From the NCBI GenBank assembly GCA_004193285.1, contig SECP01000001.1, forward strand, positions 248,001 through 312,000: a stretch of DNA of 64,000 nt. Reading direction: 5' to 3'. This stretch comes from Myxococcales bacterium. Lineage in GTDB: Bacteria; Myxococcota_A; Polyangia; Polyangiales; Polyangiaceae. A program made the position numbers and the translations under genes. Under the pieces are notes generated by a model, which was not told the DNA's origin, made no database searches, and worked only from the letters and a program-made list of their open reading frames with translations. This document shows, piece after piece, positions 28,989-38,722 of this stretch. How positions within the stretch are numbered: the first letter of the stretch is position 1; every line of letters starts with the position of its first letter.

Positions 28989-30188
28989 TCACGCAGCCTT
29001 GGTCGCAGCGACGATCTTCTTGGCGCCGTCAGCCATGCTGTCCGCCGGTTGAATGGCGAGCCCGCTGTCGCGCAGGATTTGCTTGCCCAGCTCGACATTG
29101 GTGCCCTCGAGCCGCACCACGAGCGGCACCTTGAGGCCGAGCTCGCGCGTCGCGGCCACGACGCCCTCGGCGATGACGTCGCACTTCATGATGCCGCCGA
29201 AGATATTGACGAAGATGCCCTTCACCTTGGGGCTGGAGAGGATCATCGTGAAGGCCTTGGTGACCTGCTCCTTGGTGGCGCCGCCTCCCACGTCCAGGAA
29301 GTTCGCGGGGCTTCCGCCGTGGTGTTTGATGATGTCCATGGTGGCCATGGCCAAGCCGGCGCCGTTCACCAGGCAGCCGATGTCGCCGTCTAGCGAGACG
29401 TAAGAGAGGCCCGCGTCTTTCGCCTCGAGCTCGACCGGATCTTCTTCGTCCTTGTCCAGCAGGCTCTCCCACTCTTTGTGGCGGCCGCCGGCGTTGTCGT
29501 CGAAGTTGATCTTGGAGTCCCCCGCGATCACCTTGCCTTGCTTGGTGATGATGAGCGGGTTCACCTCGCACAGCGAGCAGTCCTCCTTCTCGAACAAGGT
29601 GGCCAGCTTGGTGACGAGCTTCACGAAGTCGGTCACGGTGTCCTTCGGGCTCGGCGTGCCTTCGCCGACCTTGAGGCCGTATGCGAGCTTGCGAGCCTGA
29701 TAGCCGCTGAGCCCGACCGTAGGATCCACGAACTCGATGAGGATTTTTTCCGGGCTTTCTTCCGCGACCTTCTCGATTTCGACGCCGCCCTCGGTGGAGG
29801 CCATGACCGCGATCTTGCGCGTCTCACGATCGACGACCAGGCCGAGGTACAGCTCGCGCGCGATCTCGATGCCTTGCTCCACGTAGAGGCGCTTCACCTT
29901 CTGGCCCTCGGGGCCGGTCTGGTGCGTGATGAGCTGCATGCCGAGGATCTTCTCGGCCACCGTGCGCGCTTCCTTCGGGCCGCCTTTGACGACCTTTACG
30001 CCGCCGCCCTTGCCGCGGCCACCAGCATGAATCTGCGCCTTGACGACGACGACCGCAGCGCCGGTCTCGGCCATGACTTGCTCCGCCGCCTTCTCGGCTT
30101 CGTCCACCGTGAAGCAGGCCACGCCCTTCGGCACGGCGATGCCGTACTTCGCGAACAGCTGCTTGCCTTGGTACTCGTGAATCTTCAT
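28989..30188 (-). CDS. sucC: Succinyl-CoA synthetase beta subunit
   Basis: A 399-residue ATP-grasp subunit that binds the nucleotide and partners SucD. The N-terminus [17 protein letters not shown] is diagnostic, followed by [19 protein letters not shown], the CEVNPL motif, [12 protein letters not shown] and [14 protein letters not shown]. It starts 4 bp after the mdh stop, so mdh-sucC-sucD is one operon covering successive TCA-cycle steps. Confidence 0.97.
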   Translation of the reverse strand: MKIHEYQGKQLFAKYGIAVPKGVACFTVDEAEKAAEQVMAETGAAVVVVKAQIHAGGRGKGGGVKVVKGGPKEARTVAEKILGMQLITHQTGPEGQKVKRLYVEQGIEIARELYLGLVVDRETRKIAVMASTEGGVEIEKVAEESPEKILIEFVDPTVGLSGYQARKLAYGLKVGEGTPSPKDTVTDFVKLVTKLATLFEKEDCSLCEVNPLIITKQGKVIAGDSKINFDDNAGGRHKEWESLLDKDEEDPVELEAKDAGLSYVSLDGDIGCLVNGAGLAMATMDIIKHHGGSPANFLDVGGGATKEQVTKAFTMILSSPKVKGIFVNIFGGIMKCDVIAEGVVAATRELGLKVPLVVRLEGTNVELGKQILRDSGLAIQPADSMADGAKKIVAATKAA

Positions 30189-30192
30189 CGGT

Positions 30193-31131
30193 TCAGGCCT
30201 TTGCTTTCACGATGTCCACGACCTTCTGCACGCTCTCGGCGCTGGTCTTGAGCATCGCGGTTTCCTCGGCAGAGAGCTCGACGTCCAGGATCTTTTCGAC
30301 CCCGCCCGCTCCGATGACGACCGGAACGCCCAGGTACAGATCCTTGTAGCCGTACTCGCCGTCCAGGTAAGCGGCCGCGGGCAGAACGCGCTTCTGGTCC
30401 AGCAGGTAGGCCTCGGCCATCACCACTGCGCTGTAGGCCGGCGCGTAGTAGGCGCTCGTACCCATGAGGCCGACGATTTCCCCGCCGCCCTTGCGGGTGC
30501 GGTCCACGAGGCTTGCGAGCTTTTCGGCCGGGATGAGCTGCTTCACCGGGATGCCGTTGATGGTGCAGTAGGAGAGCACCGGCACCATGTCGTCGCCGTG
30601 GCCGCCGAGCACCATGGCCCGGACATCCTTGATGCTCGCGCCCGTCTCGCGTGCGAGGAAGAGCGAGAAGCGCGCGCTGTCCAGCACGCCCGCCATGCCG
30701 ACGACCTTCTCGCGTGGCGCGCCCACGCGGCGCTTGTATTCGTAGACCATCGCGTCCAGCGGGTTGCTGATCACGATCACGAACGCGTCCGGGCAGTGTT
30801 TCTTCGCGTTGTCGGCTACGTTTTGGATGATGGGGAGGTTCACGCCCACCAGGTCGTCACGCGACTGGCCCGGCTTGCGCGGGATACCGGCGGTGATGAT
30901 CAGCACGTCCGAGCCGGCTAGATCCTCCCAGTTGGAGGTGCCGGTGATCTTCGCGTCCGCGCCCGAGCAGGCCGAGGATTGCTCGAGGTCCAGCGCCTTA
31001 CCTTTGGCGAAGCTCTCTTTGGCGGGGATGTCGAACAGCACGACGTCGCCGAGCTGCTTGCTCTGGAGCAGGTTGGCGAGCTCGCCGCCGATGTTGCCCG
31101 CGCCGATCAGACCGATTTTCTTTCTTGCCAT
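30193..31131 (-). CDS. mdh: Malate dehydrogenase (LDH-like type)
   Basis: A 312-residue NAD-dependent malate dehydrogenase of the lactate-dehydrogenase-like group. Visible are the dinucleotide loop [26 protein letters not shown], the substrate-loop [19 protein letters not shown], the catalytic His in [11 protein letters not shown], and [11 protein letters not shown] Gln-free, Arg-bearing loop (PRKPGQSR) supports malate rather than lactate. GGAGAAAAG lies just upstream of the ATG. First gene of mdh-sucC-sucD. Confidence 0.96.
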   Translation of the reverse strand: MARKKIGLIGAGNIGGELANLLQSKQLGDVVLFDIPAKESFAKGKALDLEQSSACSGADAKITGTSNWEDLAGSDVLIITAGIPRKPGQSRDDLVGVNLPIIQNVADNAKKHCPDAFVIVISNPLDAMVYEYKRRVGAPREKVVGMAGVLDSARFSLFLARETGASIKDVRAMVLGGHGDDMVPVLSYCTINGIPVKQLIPAEKLASLVDRTRKGGGEIVGLMGTSAYYAPAYSAVVMAEAYLLDQKRVLPAAAYLDGEYGYKDLYLGVPVVIGAGGVEKILDVELSAEETAMLKTSAESVQKVVDIVKAKA

Positions 31132-31284
31132 TCGCTTTTCTCCGGCTCCGAATTCTCGAAAAACCCGGCGTAGACCAGCATTTCAGCGCCCGCAACTCCG
31201 CCCCGACCAGCACAGGTGCCGGCGGCCACCCCCGGTGCGGGCGCTCGGGTCCAATCGCGCCACTTTCCTCGATTTTGACGAGCG

Positions 31285-32463
31285 TCAGCCGCCCCAGCCC
31301 GCTGTGGGGAAAGGTCGTCCAGGGCGAGCGAAAAGGTAGCCCTGGAGCAGGTCGCAGCCGAGCGCCACCACGCAGTCGCGCTCGGCCCGGGTCTCGATGC
31401 CCTCCGCCACGACCAAGAAGCCCATGTCTTTGCAGAGCGCGGTCATCGAGGCGACGAGCTTCTGCTTCACCGGGCTCTGGTCGATGTCCCGCAGCAGGGA
31501 GACGTCCAGCTTGACGATCTCTGGCTCGAGCAGCGCGAAGCTGGAGAGCCCCGCGTAGCCGGCGCCCAGGTCGTCCACCGCGATGCGGAAGCCGTGCTCG
31601 CGGAGCTGATGAACGCGCTTCTCGACTCCTTCTACCTCTTCGATGGCCGCACGCTCGGTCACCTCCAGCACCACCCGATGAGCGAGGTGCGAGAGCGACG
31701 ACGTCTTTTCGTAGAGCTCGGGATCGGAGAGGTCCAGGGGATGCAAGTTGATGAACAAGCACGCGTCGGGCGCGGCCTCGCTCATGGCAGCGGCGGCCAG
31801 CGCCCGCACGCGCCGGCCGAGGCGCGGTAAGACGCCGAGGCGCTCCGCCGCGTCCACCACCAAGTCTGGACGAATCAGGGTCGGCTCCTCCGTGCGGAGT
31901 AGGGCCTCGTAGCCGAACACGCTGCAATCGCTGGCGCGCACGATGGGCTGGAACGCCATCCACAGCGAAGCGAGCGCCGAATCGAAGCTGGCCTCGAGCC
32001 CGGCGCGATCCGCCGAGATCGCATTGGCGCCCAGCAGCTTCAGCGCCTCGCGCTTCATGCGGGCCAGCCGGTACAGCTTGCGCGCGCGGTCGACCGTGTT
32101 TTTGAGCTCTTCCGGCTCGAACGGCTTGACGATGTACTTGAACGCGCCGTACTCGACCGCGTCCGTGGCGCTCTCGATCGCGGGTAAACCGGTGACGAGC
32201 ACGACGGGTAGGTCCGCGTCGTGCTCACGGATGGTGCGCAGCAGCTCCACCCCCGTCATCTCCGGCATGGAGATGTCGCTGACGACGACGTGAACGCCGC
32301 CAGCAGCGACGCGCTTCACCGCGTCCCGAGCGTCCCCGAACGCCTCTACTTGGTACCCCGCGCTTCGGAGGGTGCGCTGGAACGCGCGCAGCGCCTCCGG
32401 CTCGTCATCGACGAGCACGATCGTGCCTGGCCGCCCAGGCGCCGGCAAAAGCTCGGACGCCAT
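31285..32463 (-). CDS. Response regulator with EAL (cyclic-di-GMP phosphodiesterase) output
   Basis: Residues 14-130 are a CheY-like receiver with acidic pair D19/D20, phosphoacceptor D63 (VVSDISMPEMTG), and the Thr/Lys switch residues (VTG, KYIVKPFE). Residues 160-390 are an EAL domain with the signature FGYEALLR (E196), INLHP, LEVTERAAI, AVDDLGAGYAGL, VKLD, VVAEGIET and LLQGYLFARP. All metal- and substrate-binding residues I can check are present, so it is probably an active c-di-GMP phosphodiesterase. No kinase gene is adjacent. The gene is monocistronic-looking, with 153 bp between its stop and the start of the next gene, mdh, on the same strand. Confidence 0.93.
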   Translation of the reverse strand: MASELLPAPGRPGTIVLVDDEPEALRAFQRTLRSAGYQVEAFGDARDAVKRVAAGGVHVVVSDISMPEMTGVELLRTIREHDADLPVVLVTGLPAIESATDAVEYGAFKYIVKPFEPEELKNTVDRARKLYRLARMKREALKLLGANAISADRAGLEASFDSALASLWMAFQPIVRASDCSVFGYEALLRTEEPTLIRPDLVVDAAERLGVLPRLGRRVRALAAAAMSEAAPDACLFINLHPLDLSDPELYEKTSSLSHLAHRVVLEVTERAAIEEVEGVEKRVHQLREHGFRIAVDDLGAGYAGLSSFALLEPEIVKLDVSLLRDIDQSPVKQKLVASMTALCKDMGFLVVAEGIETRAERDCVVALGCDLLQGYLFARPGRPFPTAGWGG

Positions 32464-32557
32464 TGGACGAACCTAGCGCAGGTAACGCGAGACGGCACTC
32501 CCCCAACAGCGAGGCAAAACTGCGCGCGAGCGGCGGCGCTGGGCTAGAGTGCACCGC

Positions 32558-33282
32558 GTGACGGCTCCCCGGCGCACCGTAACCATGGCTTGGATCTTGG
32601 CGGCTGCGGCGTGCGGCGCTCCGCCCATCTCCGGTCAGCCCAGTAGCAGCACGGTCAATGCGCCCATCCCGGCGGAGCCGACCGGGCGCCGGGCGGCCTT
32701 GCCGGATGAGTGTGAGCAGCAGCCCGGCCAGCCGCCGCCGGAGCCGCTACGTGTGCCTTACGAGGGCGTGGCGAAGGCCGCTCGCTGTCAGCGCGAGGTG
32801 TACACGATCATGGGCGGCGTCACGCATTTCCTCGGCGTTCAGTGCAAGCATTGCCACGCGGAGCCGGACTACGCGGCCGACACCCACAACAAGCAGGTTG
32901 CCAACTGGATGGCGCGCGAGCTGGTTCCGCGCCTCCGCCAGCGCGTCTCCCAAGCGGGAGGCGAGCGCGAGGTCTGGTGCAAGGACTGCCACGCCGGCAG
33001 GCCCAAGTTGCTCGGCAACCCGCGCCGGCGGACCTGGCCATCGACTGGATGACCAGCCACCTCGTGGAAGACTTTTCGACGCTCTCGGGCAAGCCTCCGA
33101 AATGCAAGGAATGTCACGGGGGAGACGTGGGCTCGCCGGAATTTCGCGCCAAGGTGATCCTGGAGGGCCCGCTCGGCCTTCCGGGGCCGACGCCTCCCGC
33201 CACGGCAAGCAGCATAGAGCCGCCGAGCCCGCTGTCCGCGCCCTCGGCGTCCCCGCCTGTGCCAGACTTCGGCAAACGCTGA
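32558..33282 (+). pseudogene. Multiheme cytochrome c lipoprotein with apparent -1 frameshift
   Basis: The first frame encodes a signal with lipobox LAAAAC, then YTIMGGVTHFLGVQCKHCH and WCKDCH. It resembles the cytochrome c subunit family of photosynthetic reaction centres (here presumably a non-photosynthetic electron carrier). That frame stops at 33052. The overlapping -1 frame continues with DLAIDWMTSHLVEDFS and a third heme site CKECH, and ends TGATG at 33280-33284, overlapping the start of the AraC gene. The continuity of domain and of operon architecture shows the two halves were one gene. A one-base deletion (or a sequencing error) lies in about 32990-33045. Start at GTG 32558 is a choice; GTG 32549 and ATG 32585 are alternatives. 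Confidence 0.75.
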
Positions 33283-34184
33283 TGCAGAGCGGTATCAAGC
33301 GCGCCCTGTTCGAGCACGTGCGGCACGATCGCGATCTCGGCATCTTGTTCCGGGACGTAACCGGGTCAGCGCTGCAGTTTCCTTGGCACTTTCACCCTGA
33401 GCTCGAGCTCACGCACATCGTGCGCGGCGCCGGCCGCCGCTACGTCGGCGACAGCATCGAGCCGTTCGATGCCGGGGACCTGTGCCTCGTCGGCGCGCAC
33501 ACTCCGCACTGCTGGCTCACCGAGCAAGGTGACCCCGGTCCGGTGCAGGCCCGCGTCATCCAATTCTTGCCCGAGTCGATCGGCGTGTCCCTAACCGAGA
33601 CGGCGACGTTCCGTCCCCTCGTCAAGCTGTTCGAGCGCGCGCGGCGCGGCGTGCTCGTGACCGGGCCGTCGCAGGCCCGCGTCGCGGAGACCATGCGCGA
33701 GCTGTTCACGGAGCGCACCCGTCCGCTCGACCGTTACGTCGGCCTGCTCTCGATGCTCACCGAGCTCTCCGAAAGCGAGCAACTCCGGGAGCTGGCGCTG
33801 CTGGATACTCCGCCTCCCCAGGACGCTCAGACCACGGAGGTTGCGGGTAGGCTGCTCGGGTTCTTGCATCAGCACGCCACCGACGCGGAGCTCTCGTTCA
33901 ATCAAGTGGCGCGAGCCGTCGGCATGTCGCGCGCCAGCTTGGGCCGAGCTTTTCCGAAGCTGTTCGGTCGTACCTTTGCCAAGTACCTGGCGGAGGTGCG
34001 CGTGGTCAAAGCCTGCGCTTTGCTGAGCGAAACGGACAAGAGCGTCGCGGAGGTGGCCGTAGAAACGGGCTTCGGCAGCGTCTCCAACTTCAATCGCCGC
34101 TTCCTCGCGCTCAAGGGAACGAGCCCGCTTCGCTACAGAAAGACCGCGCAATCGCGGGCGGTGCGCGCCCGGGCCGCTTCTTGA
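33282..34184 (+). CDS. AraC family transcriptional regulator
   Basis: A 300-residue regulator. The N-terminal cupin-type sensor domain has FPWHFHPELELTHIVRGAGRRYVGD and a metal-binding-like HTPHCW. The C-terminal about 100 residues hold two helix-turn-helices: LSFNQVARAVGMSRASLGRAF, then the conserved SVAEVAVETGFGSVSNFNRRF with SPLRYR. The start ATG at 33282 shares its A with the stop of the cytochrome frame (TGATG), so it depends on upstream translation. Target genes unknown; the sensor resembles those that bind sugars or small carboxylates. Confidence 0.9.
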   Translation: MQSGIKRALFEHVRHDRDLGILFRDVTGSALQFPWHFHPELELTHIVRGAGRRYVGDSIEPFDAGDLCLVGAHTPHCWLTEQGDPGPVQARVIQFLPESIGVSLTETATFRPLVKLFERARRGVLVTGPSQARVAETMRELFTERTRPLDRYVGLLSMLTELSESEQLRELALLDTPPPQDAQTTEVAGRLLGFLHQHATDAELSFNQVARAVGMSRASLGRAFPKLFGRTFAKYLAEVRVVKACALLSETDKSVAEVAVETGFGSVSNFNRRFLALKGTSPLRYRKTAQSRAVRARAAS

Positions 34185-34240
34185 CCGAGCAGATCGCGGA
34201 TGCTAGCTCCAAAGGTGCGTTGTCCTCGGTGGTAGGCTCT

Positions 34241-35212
34241 ATGCGCGTGCGGGGTTGGGCCTGGGCTGCCGGCGTGATCCTCGCCGTCGGCTGCGGAGAT
34301 AAATTCTTCGCCGCAGAATCCTCTCATGGTGGCGAGGCAGGGGCCGCGGGCGCCGAGCCGGGGCCTGAAGAGGGCGGCGCGCCGGACGGCGGCACGACGC
34401 CGGCAGGCGGCGGCAGCGTGGGCGGAGCTTCGCCAGGCGGCGGCAGGCCCAGCGGCGGAGCGCCCGGGGGCGGCTTAGGCGGTGGCTTACCGCTCGGAGG
34501 CGGAGGCGGCTCCGGCGGAGTCATCATCGCCCCGTCGATTCCGGCGGACGGGCTCGAGCTGTGGTTCGACGCGCTCGTCGGTGTCACCCAAGAGGACGGC
34601 GGAGTGGCCGAGTGGCAAGACCGGTCGCCCCACGCGCGGCACGCCTTTCAAGAAGAAGTGAGCCAACGACCTCTGCTAGCGGCAGAGGCGCTCAACGGCA
34701 AGCCGTCGGTCGTCTTCGACGGGGACGACGACCTGCTGCAGGTGCCCACCCTCCCGGGGGACTTCACGGCCGGCGTTACCATCTTCACGGTGGCCCGGAC
34801 GGACAGCAACACGCAGTGCATGGCCTACTTCGAGGCCTCCAACGGCTCGGAGCAGGAAGACGTGCACCTCGGCTTCTATCAAGCGCACTACCTGTACGAG
34901 GTCGCTGACCCGTTCTTGGAGGTGAAGGTGGATCAGGTGCTCCACCTGCCGGAGGTGGTCGTCGGCGTGCAGCAGGCCATCGGGGACGTCGAGGTGCGCC
35001 GGAATGGCAAGAGCATCGGCTCGAGTAAGTTCGACCTACCAGTGCTCACCCCTCGTGAGCACGTCTTCCTGGGCAACACCGAGTATGGCGGCTGCACCGT
35101 GCTGGACGGCCGCATCAGCGAGCTGTTGGTCTACAGCCGTGGGCTGAGCCCAGACGAGGTAAGCCGGGTCGAGGCTTACCTCCAACAGAAGTGGGCTTGC
35201 TGCGCGGACTAG
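34241..35212 (+). CDS. LamG-like (concanavalin-fold) lipoprotein with Gly-rich linker
   Basis: The signal peptide starting MRVRGWAWAAGV ends in lipobox LAVGC. A long Gly/Pro-rich spacer (about residues 25-105) follows. The C-terminal 200 residues are a LamG/concanavalin-type beta sandwich as seen in myxobacterial surface proteins: LELWFDALVGVTQEDGGVAEWQDRS, KPSVVFDGDDDLL, ISELLVYSRGLSPDEV. It probably binds a carbohydrate or protein at the cell surface. It converges on the GH5 cellulase gene, 7 bp apart. An ATG 20 codons upstream is less likely because it would precede the signal peptide with an acidic stretch. Confidence 0.8.
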   Translation: MRVRGWAWAAGVILAVGCGDKFFAAESSHGGEAGAAGAEPGPEEGGAPDGGTTPAGGGSVGGASPGGGRPSGGAPGGGLGGGLPLGGGGGSGGVIIAPSIPADGLELWFDALVGVTQEDGGVAEWQDRSPHARHAFQEEVSQRPLLAAEALNGKPSVVFDGDDDLLQVPTLPGDFTAGVTIFTVARTDSNTQCMAYFEASNGSEQEDVHLGFYQAHYLYEVADPFLEVKVDQVLHLPEVVVGVQQAIGDVEVRRNGKSIGSSKFDLPVLTPREHVFLGNTEYGGCTVLDGRISELLVYSRGLSPDEVSRVEAYLQQKWACCAD

Positions 35213-35219
35213 CCGCGGC

Positions 35220-36272
35220 TCACTTTTGCATGCGGCCGCGCACGAACGCGCCGTGACCGTTCAGGTACTGGTTGGTCCACCCGCCGTCCTTCGGGGCGCC
35301 GCCCTGGAGGAGGCAGCTAGAATCCGTACAGCCGTCCAGCTTCCAAGCCGACCAGCTGATTTTGCGGATGTTCATCCAGTCGTCCCACAGCTGCGCTTCG
35401 TCCGCGCAAACGATCCCATCCAGCCCGCCGTCCGCATGGGTAGCGCCCCACTCCGTCACGAACAGCGCGATGCCGTTCGCCAGCGCCGCATCGCCCTTTT
35501 GACGGAGCCAGGCCGTGTGCGTGCACGCATAGTAGTGGAGCGTGTACATCAGGTTCGTACCCGCGACTTGGTCTTGGGCCGCGAGGTCCACGTTCTGCGA
35601 GTAGTTCGGGGTGCCCAGGATGATGACGGCTTCCTCGTCCTTGGCCCGGATCGCAGCCACCACGGCCTCGTGGTACTGCTTCAGCGCCGGCCAGGCGATC
35701 TCGATCGGCTCGTTGAACGTCTCGTAAATGACGTTGGGGGAGCCCGCGTACTTTTCGGCCACCTCGGAGAAAAACGCGACTGCTGCGTCCTGATTCTCGT
35801 AGGCCTTGTGCGCGTGGTAGTCGACGATCACGTAAACGCCGGCGGCGATGGCATTGTCGACGACCTGAAAGACCTGCTCTTTGGCCACGTCCGGGAAGGC
35901 GAGGAAGGCGTTGTCCGGCTCCACGCCCATTGCCGCGCGAATCACCTTGAGATTCCAGTTGTTACGCATCCAGCGCAGGGCCGTGAGGCTCTCGGCGTAG
36001 CCGTCCTCCTCCCAGTTCAGCCACATGCTGCTGGCGCCCTTGAGCTGAACGGCCTCGCCCGCCTCGTTCCGGAGCTGGCCTTCGGCCACGTGCAGGTGCC
36101 CGTTCTGCTCGACGACGGTCGGACCGAGGTCCTCGTCGGCGCTGATGTCCGTATCCATGCCTTGGTCGGTCGGGTCGCCTTTTTCGGGCGGGAGCGATGT
36201 CGTACCTGCGTCGCAGGCTGAGGAAAAAATCCCAAAAACGAGTGCGAGCAGGGAGAGCGGCCGACCAACCAT
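35220..36272 (-). CDS. Lipid-anchored GH5 family endoglucanase (cellulase)
   Basis: Hydrolyses beta-1,4-glucans, probably at the outer cell surface. The signal ends in a lipobox (SSAC, Cys20). The catalytic (beta/alpha)8 barrel of GH5 occupies residues about 55-345: LKGASSMWLNW, RAAMGVE, the acid/base Glu188 in ETFNEP, Tyr/His in HYYACTHTAW, and the nucleophile Glu284 in FVTEWGA. About 33 residues of acidic linker separate anchor and enzyme. It is divergent from the guanidine-transport operon and convergent with the LamG-like lipoprotein gene. Confidence 0.92.
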   Translation of the reverse strand: MVGRPLSLLALVFGIFSSACDAGTTSLPPEKGDPTDQGMDTDISADEDLGPTVVEQNGHLHVAEGQLRNEAGEAVQLKGASSMWLNWEEDGYAESLTALRWMRNNWNLKVIRAAMGVEPDNAFLAFPDVAKEQVFQVVDNAIAAGVYVIVDYHAHKAYENQDAAVAFFSEVAEKYAGSPNVIYETFNEPIEIAWPALKQYHEAVVAAIRAKDEEAVIILGTPNYSQNVDLAAQDQVAGTNLMYTLHYYACTHTAWLRQKGDAALANGIALFVTEWGATHADGGLDGIVCADEAQLWDDWMNIRKISWSAWKLDGCTDSSCLLQGGAPKDGGWTNQYLNGHGAFVRGRMQK

Positions 36273-36323
36273 GGTGGACTTAGTGGCCTAGTTGTAAAAA
36301 ATGCTCAACCAGAACCAGCTCTA

Positions 36324-36337
36324 AATTTGCGCAAATT
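36324..36337. promoter_or_regulatory. 14-bp perfect palindrome in the divergent intergenic region
   Basis: AATTTGCGCAAATT lies 119 bp upstream of the binding-protein gene and 52 bp upstream of the cellulase gene. In this GC-rich genome an AT-rich perfect palindrome in a shared promoter region is a good candidate operator. The regulator is unknown. Confidence 0.45.
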
Positions 36338-36455
36338 CGCTCATGCCGGGTCCACGCGAGAAAGCTTCTGGAGAAACGGCTTCGAAAACAGGATGAAACG
36401 TCCGACCGGGATACTCAGCATCGCTTCGTAGGCTCACCGGGCGAAAGGTCTCTCT

Positions 36456-37550
36456 ATGAACCCGATCGTTCGGCTCATCGGTATTGCGGCGCTGTCGCTC
36501 GTAGCGACGGCATGTAACAAGTCAGAGGCTCCCAAGCCGACGGCGGCAGATGCGCCCGCCCCGGCAGCGTCTGCAGCAACTGCGGATGCTCCCTCCGCCA
36601 ACGCTGCGGCTGCTCCCTCGGCAGCGCCAGCGGGGTCGGGTGGGGGACTAAAAATCGCTTACAGCGACTGGCCCGGTTGGGTGGCGTGGGAAATCGCCAT
36701 TCAAAAGGGTTGGTTCAAGGAAGCGGGCGTGGACGTCGAATTCAAGTGGTTCGACTACGTCCCGTCGATGGAAGCGTTTTCGGCCGGCAAGGTCGACGCG
36801 GTGTGTATGACGAACGGCGACGCGCTCGTCACCGGGGCGACCGGCGGCAAGAGCGTCTCCATCATCATCAACGACTACAGCGACGGCAATGACATGATCA
36901 TTGCCAAGCCCGGCATCGCCTCCGTGGCTCAGCTGAAGGGCAAGACGGTCGGTGTGGAGGTTGGCTTCGTGGACCACCTGCTGCTCCTCCACGCCCTCAA
37001 GGCGGCGAACCTGAAGGAGAGCGACGTCAAGCTCAAGAACGTCAAGACCGACGAGACGCCGCAAGCGCTCAAGTCGGGTGACGTGGACGCGGTCGGCGCC
37101 TGGCAGCCGAGCAGCGGCGCGGCCCTGAAAGAGGTTCCGGGCAGCAAGGCGATCTTCACCAGCCACGACGTGCCCGGTCTCATCTACGACATGCTCGCGG
37201 TCAACCCCAAGAGCCTGGCCGAGCACAAGGCCGAGTGGATCAAGGTAGCCAAGGTCTGGGACCGCGTTGCCCTGTTCGTGAACGACGAAAAGAACTTGGA
37301 CGAGTCGGCCAAGATCATGAGCGCGCGCGTCGGCCTCACCCCTGACGCTTACAAGGCGATCATGAAGGGCACTCACATCATGGGCCTGACGGAGGCGAAG
37401 AAGCATTGGGCCAAGGCGGACAGCCTGACCTCGGTGTTCGGCTCCAACAAAGTGGTGGACGAGTTCAACGTGAAGAACACCGTCTACAAGGCTCCGGAAA
37501 AGGTCGAAGAGTACCTAGATCCGGCGATCTCCGAGGAAGCGGCCAAGTGA
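36456..37550 (+). CDS. ABC transporter substrate-binding lipoprotein (NitT/TauT, urea-carboxylase-associated; probable guanidine binder)
   Basis: Type-2 periplasmic binding protein of the NMT1/TauA group. Signal with lipobox LVATAC, then an Ala/Pro linker to residue 65, then [23 protein letters not shown] and [22 protein letters not shown]. The rest ends [16 protein letters not shown]. Such proteins are linked to urea-carboxylase operons, and the riboswitch downstream suggests the true ligand is guanidine. AAAGG lies 7 bases before the ATG. First gene of a seven-gene operon; the permease start overlaps its stop. Confidence 0.9.
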   Translation: MNPIVRLIGIAALSLVATACNKSEAPKPTAADAPAPAASAATADAPSANAAAAPSAAPAGSGGGLKIAYSDWPGWVAWEIAIQKGWFKEAGVDVEFKWFDYVPSMEAFSAGKVDAVCMTNGDALVTGATGGKSVSIIINDYSDGNDMIIAKPGIASVAQLKGKTVGVEVGFVDHLLLLHALKAANLKESDVKLKNVKTDETPQALKSGDVDAVGAWQPSSGAALKEVPGSKAIFTSHDVPGLIYDMLAVNPKSLAEHKAEWIKVAKVWDRVALFVNDEKNLDESAKIMSARVGLTPDAYKAIMKGTHIMGLTEAKKHWAKADSLTSVFGSNKVVDEFNVKNTVYKAPEKVEEYLDPAISEEAAK

Positions 37551-38722
37551 CGGACGGGCCAGAACGGATCCAAGCGCAAATGTCGAGCCTCAAACCTCGC
37601 CGGCGGCTCTTGGCCGTTCGTGCACCTCTGCCACCTCGTGCGAGCGTGGTGGCGGGGGTGCTGGCCTTCGTTCTTCCTTTTCTGGCCTGGTGCATCGTCA
37701 GCTACGTCCCGTTCATTTGGCACCCTCTGGTGCACGTGCGGGACGCCGGTGACGTCAATGTTCCGGGCGAATACAGCTACGTCGCGGTCGACCAGCTCAT
37801 CGAGCTGGACGTGTTCGAGAAGCGCAATCAAGAGCTGGCCAAGGCCCACGCCAAGCCGGTCGTCGGCGAGCGCGCCAACCCGGTCTTCCTGCCGGCTCCG
37901 CACGAGGTGGCGCGCGCCTTCTACACCGCGTTCACCACGCCGCCCCTCCGCAAGGGTGACTTCTGGCTGCACGAGAGCTTGCTGCAAAGCTGCCAGGTCA
38001 TCTTCTGGGGCTTCACGTACTCGGCGATCTTCGGGCTGCCGCTCGGCATCCTGTGCGGCACCTTCCCGCTGTTTTCTCGGCTCTCCGAGCCGTTCGTGGA
38101 CTTCGTGCGTTACATGCCAGCGCCCGTCTTCGGCGCGCTCGCGGTGGCGGTGCTCGGTCTGGGCAACGAGCCCAAGATCACCATCATTTTCATCGGCACC
38201 TTCTTCCAGATGGTGCTCATCGTAGCGAACACCACGCGCTCGGTGGACGGCGCGCTCCTGCAAGCGGCGCAAACCCTTGGCGCCGGTCGCTTTCAGCTAC
38301 TCAAGAACGTCGTCATCCCCGCGGCGATCCCCAACCTTTATCGCGACATGCGCATCTTGCTCGGCTGGGCGTGGACCTACTTGGTCGTCGCCGAGCTGAT
38401 CGGCGAAAAATCCGGCATCAGCGCGTTCCTCTACCAAGAGCAGCGCTACCGTCACTTCGACAACGTGTACGCCGGCATCGTCATGATCGGCATCATCGGT
38501 CTGGTGACGGACCAAGCGCTGAGCTTCGTCGGTCGGTTCCTGTTCCCGTGGGAAACCGGCAACAACGCGCTCTTCCGCGTGCTTTCCCAGGTGAAGCTCG
38601 CTTTCTCGTCTCGCGGCGCTGCCCCGCCGGAGGCGGACCCCATCAACGACTCTCAAGTGCTGGAGCGCATGCCCGTCGCCCCCATCGGGGACGCTCCGGA
38701 GGAAGAAGCCCATGTCGGTTGA
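37547..38722 (+). CDS. ABC transporter permease (NitT/TauT type)
   Basis: Inner-membrane permease with about six hydrophobic segments, ending in a charged tail. It contains the conserved EAA-like loop [36 protein letters not shown] periplasmic insert (about residues 50-110, [20 protein letters not shown]) is longer than in SsuC/TauC. I chose GTG at 37547, which overlaps the upstream stop as GTGA and has GAGGA 9 bases before it; ATG at 37580 is the alternative. Confidence 0.9.
   Translation: MTDGPERIQAQMSSLKPRRRLLAVRAPLPPRASVVAGVLAFVLPFLAWCIVSYVPFIWHPLVHVRDAGDVNVPGEYSYVAVDQLIELDVFEKRNQELAKAHAKPVVGERANPVFLPAPHEVARAFYTAFTTPPLRKGDFWLHESLLQSCQVIFWGFTYSAIFGLPLGILCGTFPLFSRLSEPFVDFVRYMPAPVFGALAVAVLGLGNEPKITIIFIGTFFQMVLIVANTTRSVDGALLQAAQTLGAGRFQLLKNVVIPAAIPNLYRDMRILLGWAWTYLVVAELIGEKSGISAFLYQEQRYRHFDNVYAGIVMIGIIGLVTDQALSFVGRFLFPWETGNNALFRVLSQVKLAFSSRGAAPPEADPINDSQVLERMPVAPIGDAPEEEAHVG

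Noticed and set aside
32990-33045. Programmed -1 ribosomal frameshifting in the cytochrome gene
   Set aside because: No X_XXY_YYZ slippery sequence or suitably placed pseudoknot is apparent; mutation or sequence error is simpler.
35211-35220. AGCCGCGGCT between the convergent LamG-like and GH5 genes as a terminator
   Set aside because: It is a perfect palindrome with no room for a loop beyond a 3-bp stem, so it cannot form a useful hairpin.
36273-36455. A possible guanidine riboswitch upstream of the transporter genes
   Set aside because: I looked for ACGR-loop hairpins and for the guanidine-I and -III conserved blocks and found none; only a DNA palindrome is visible.
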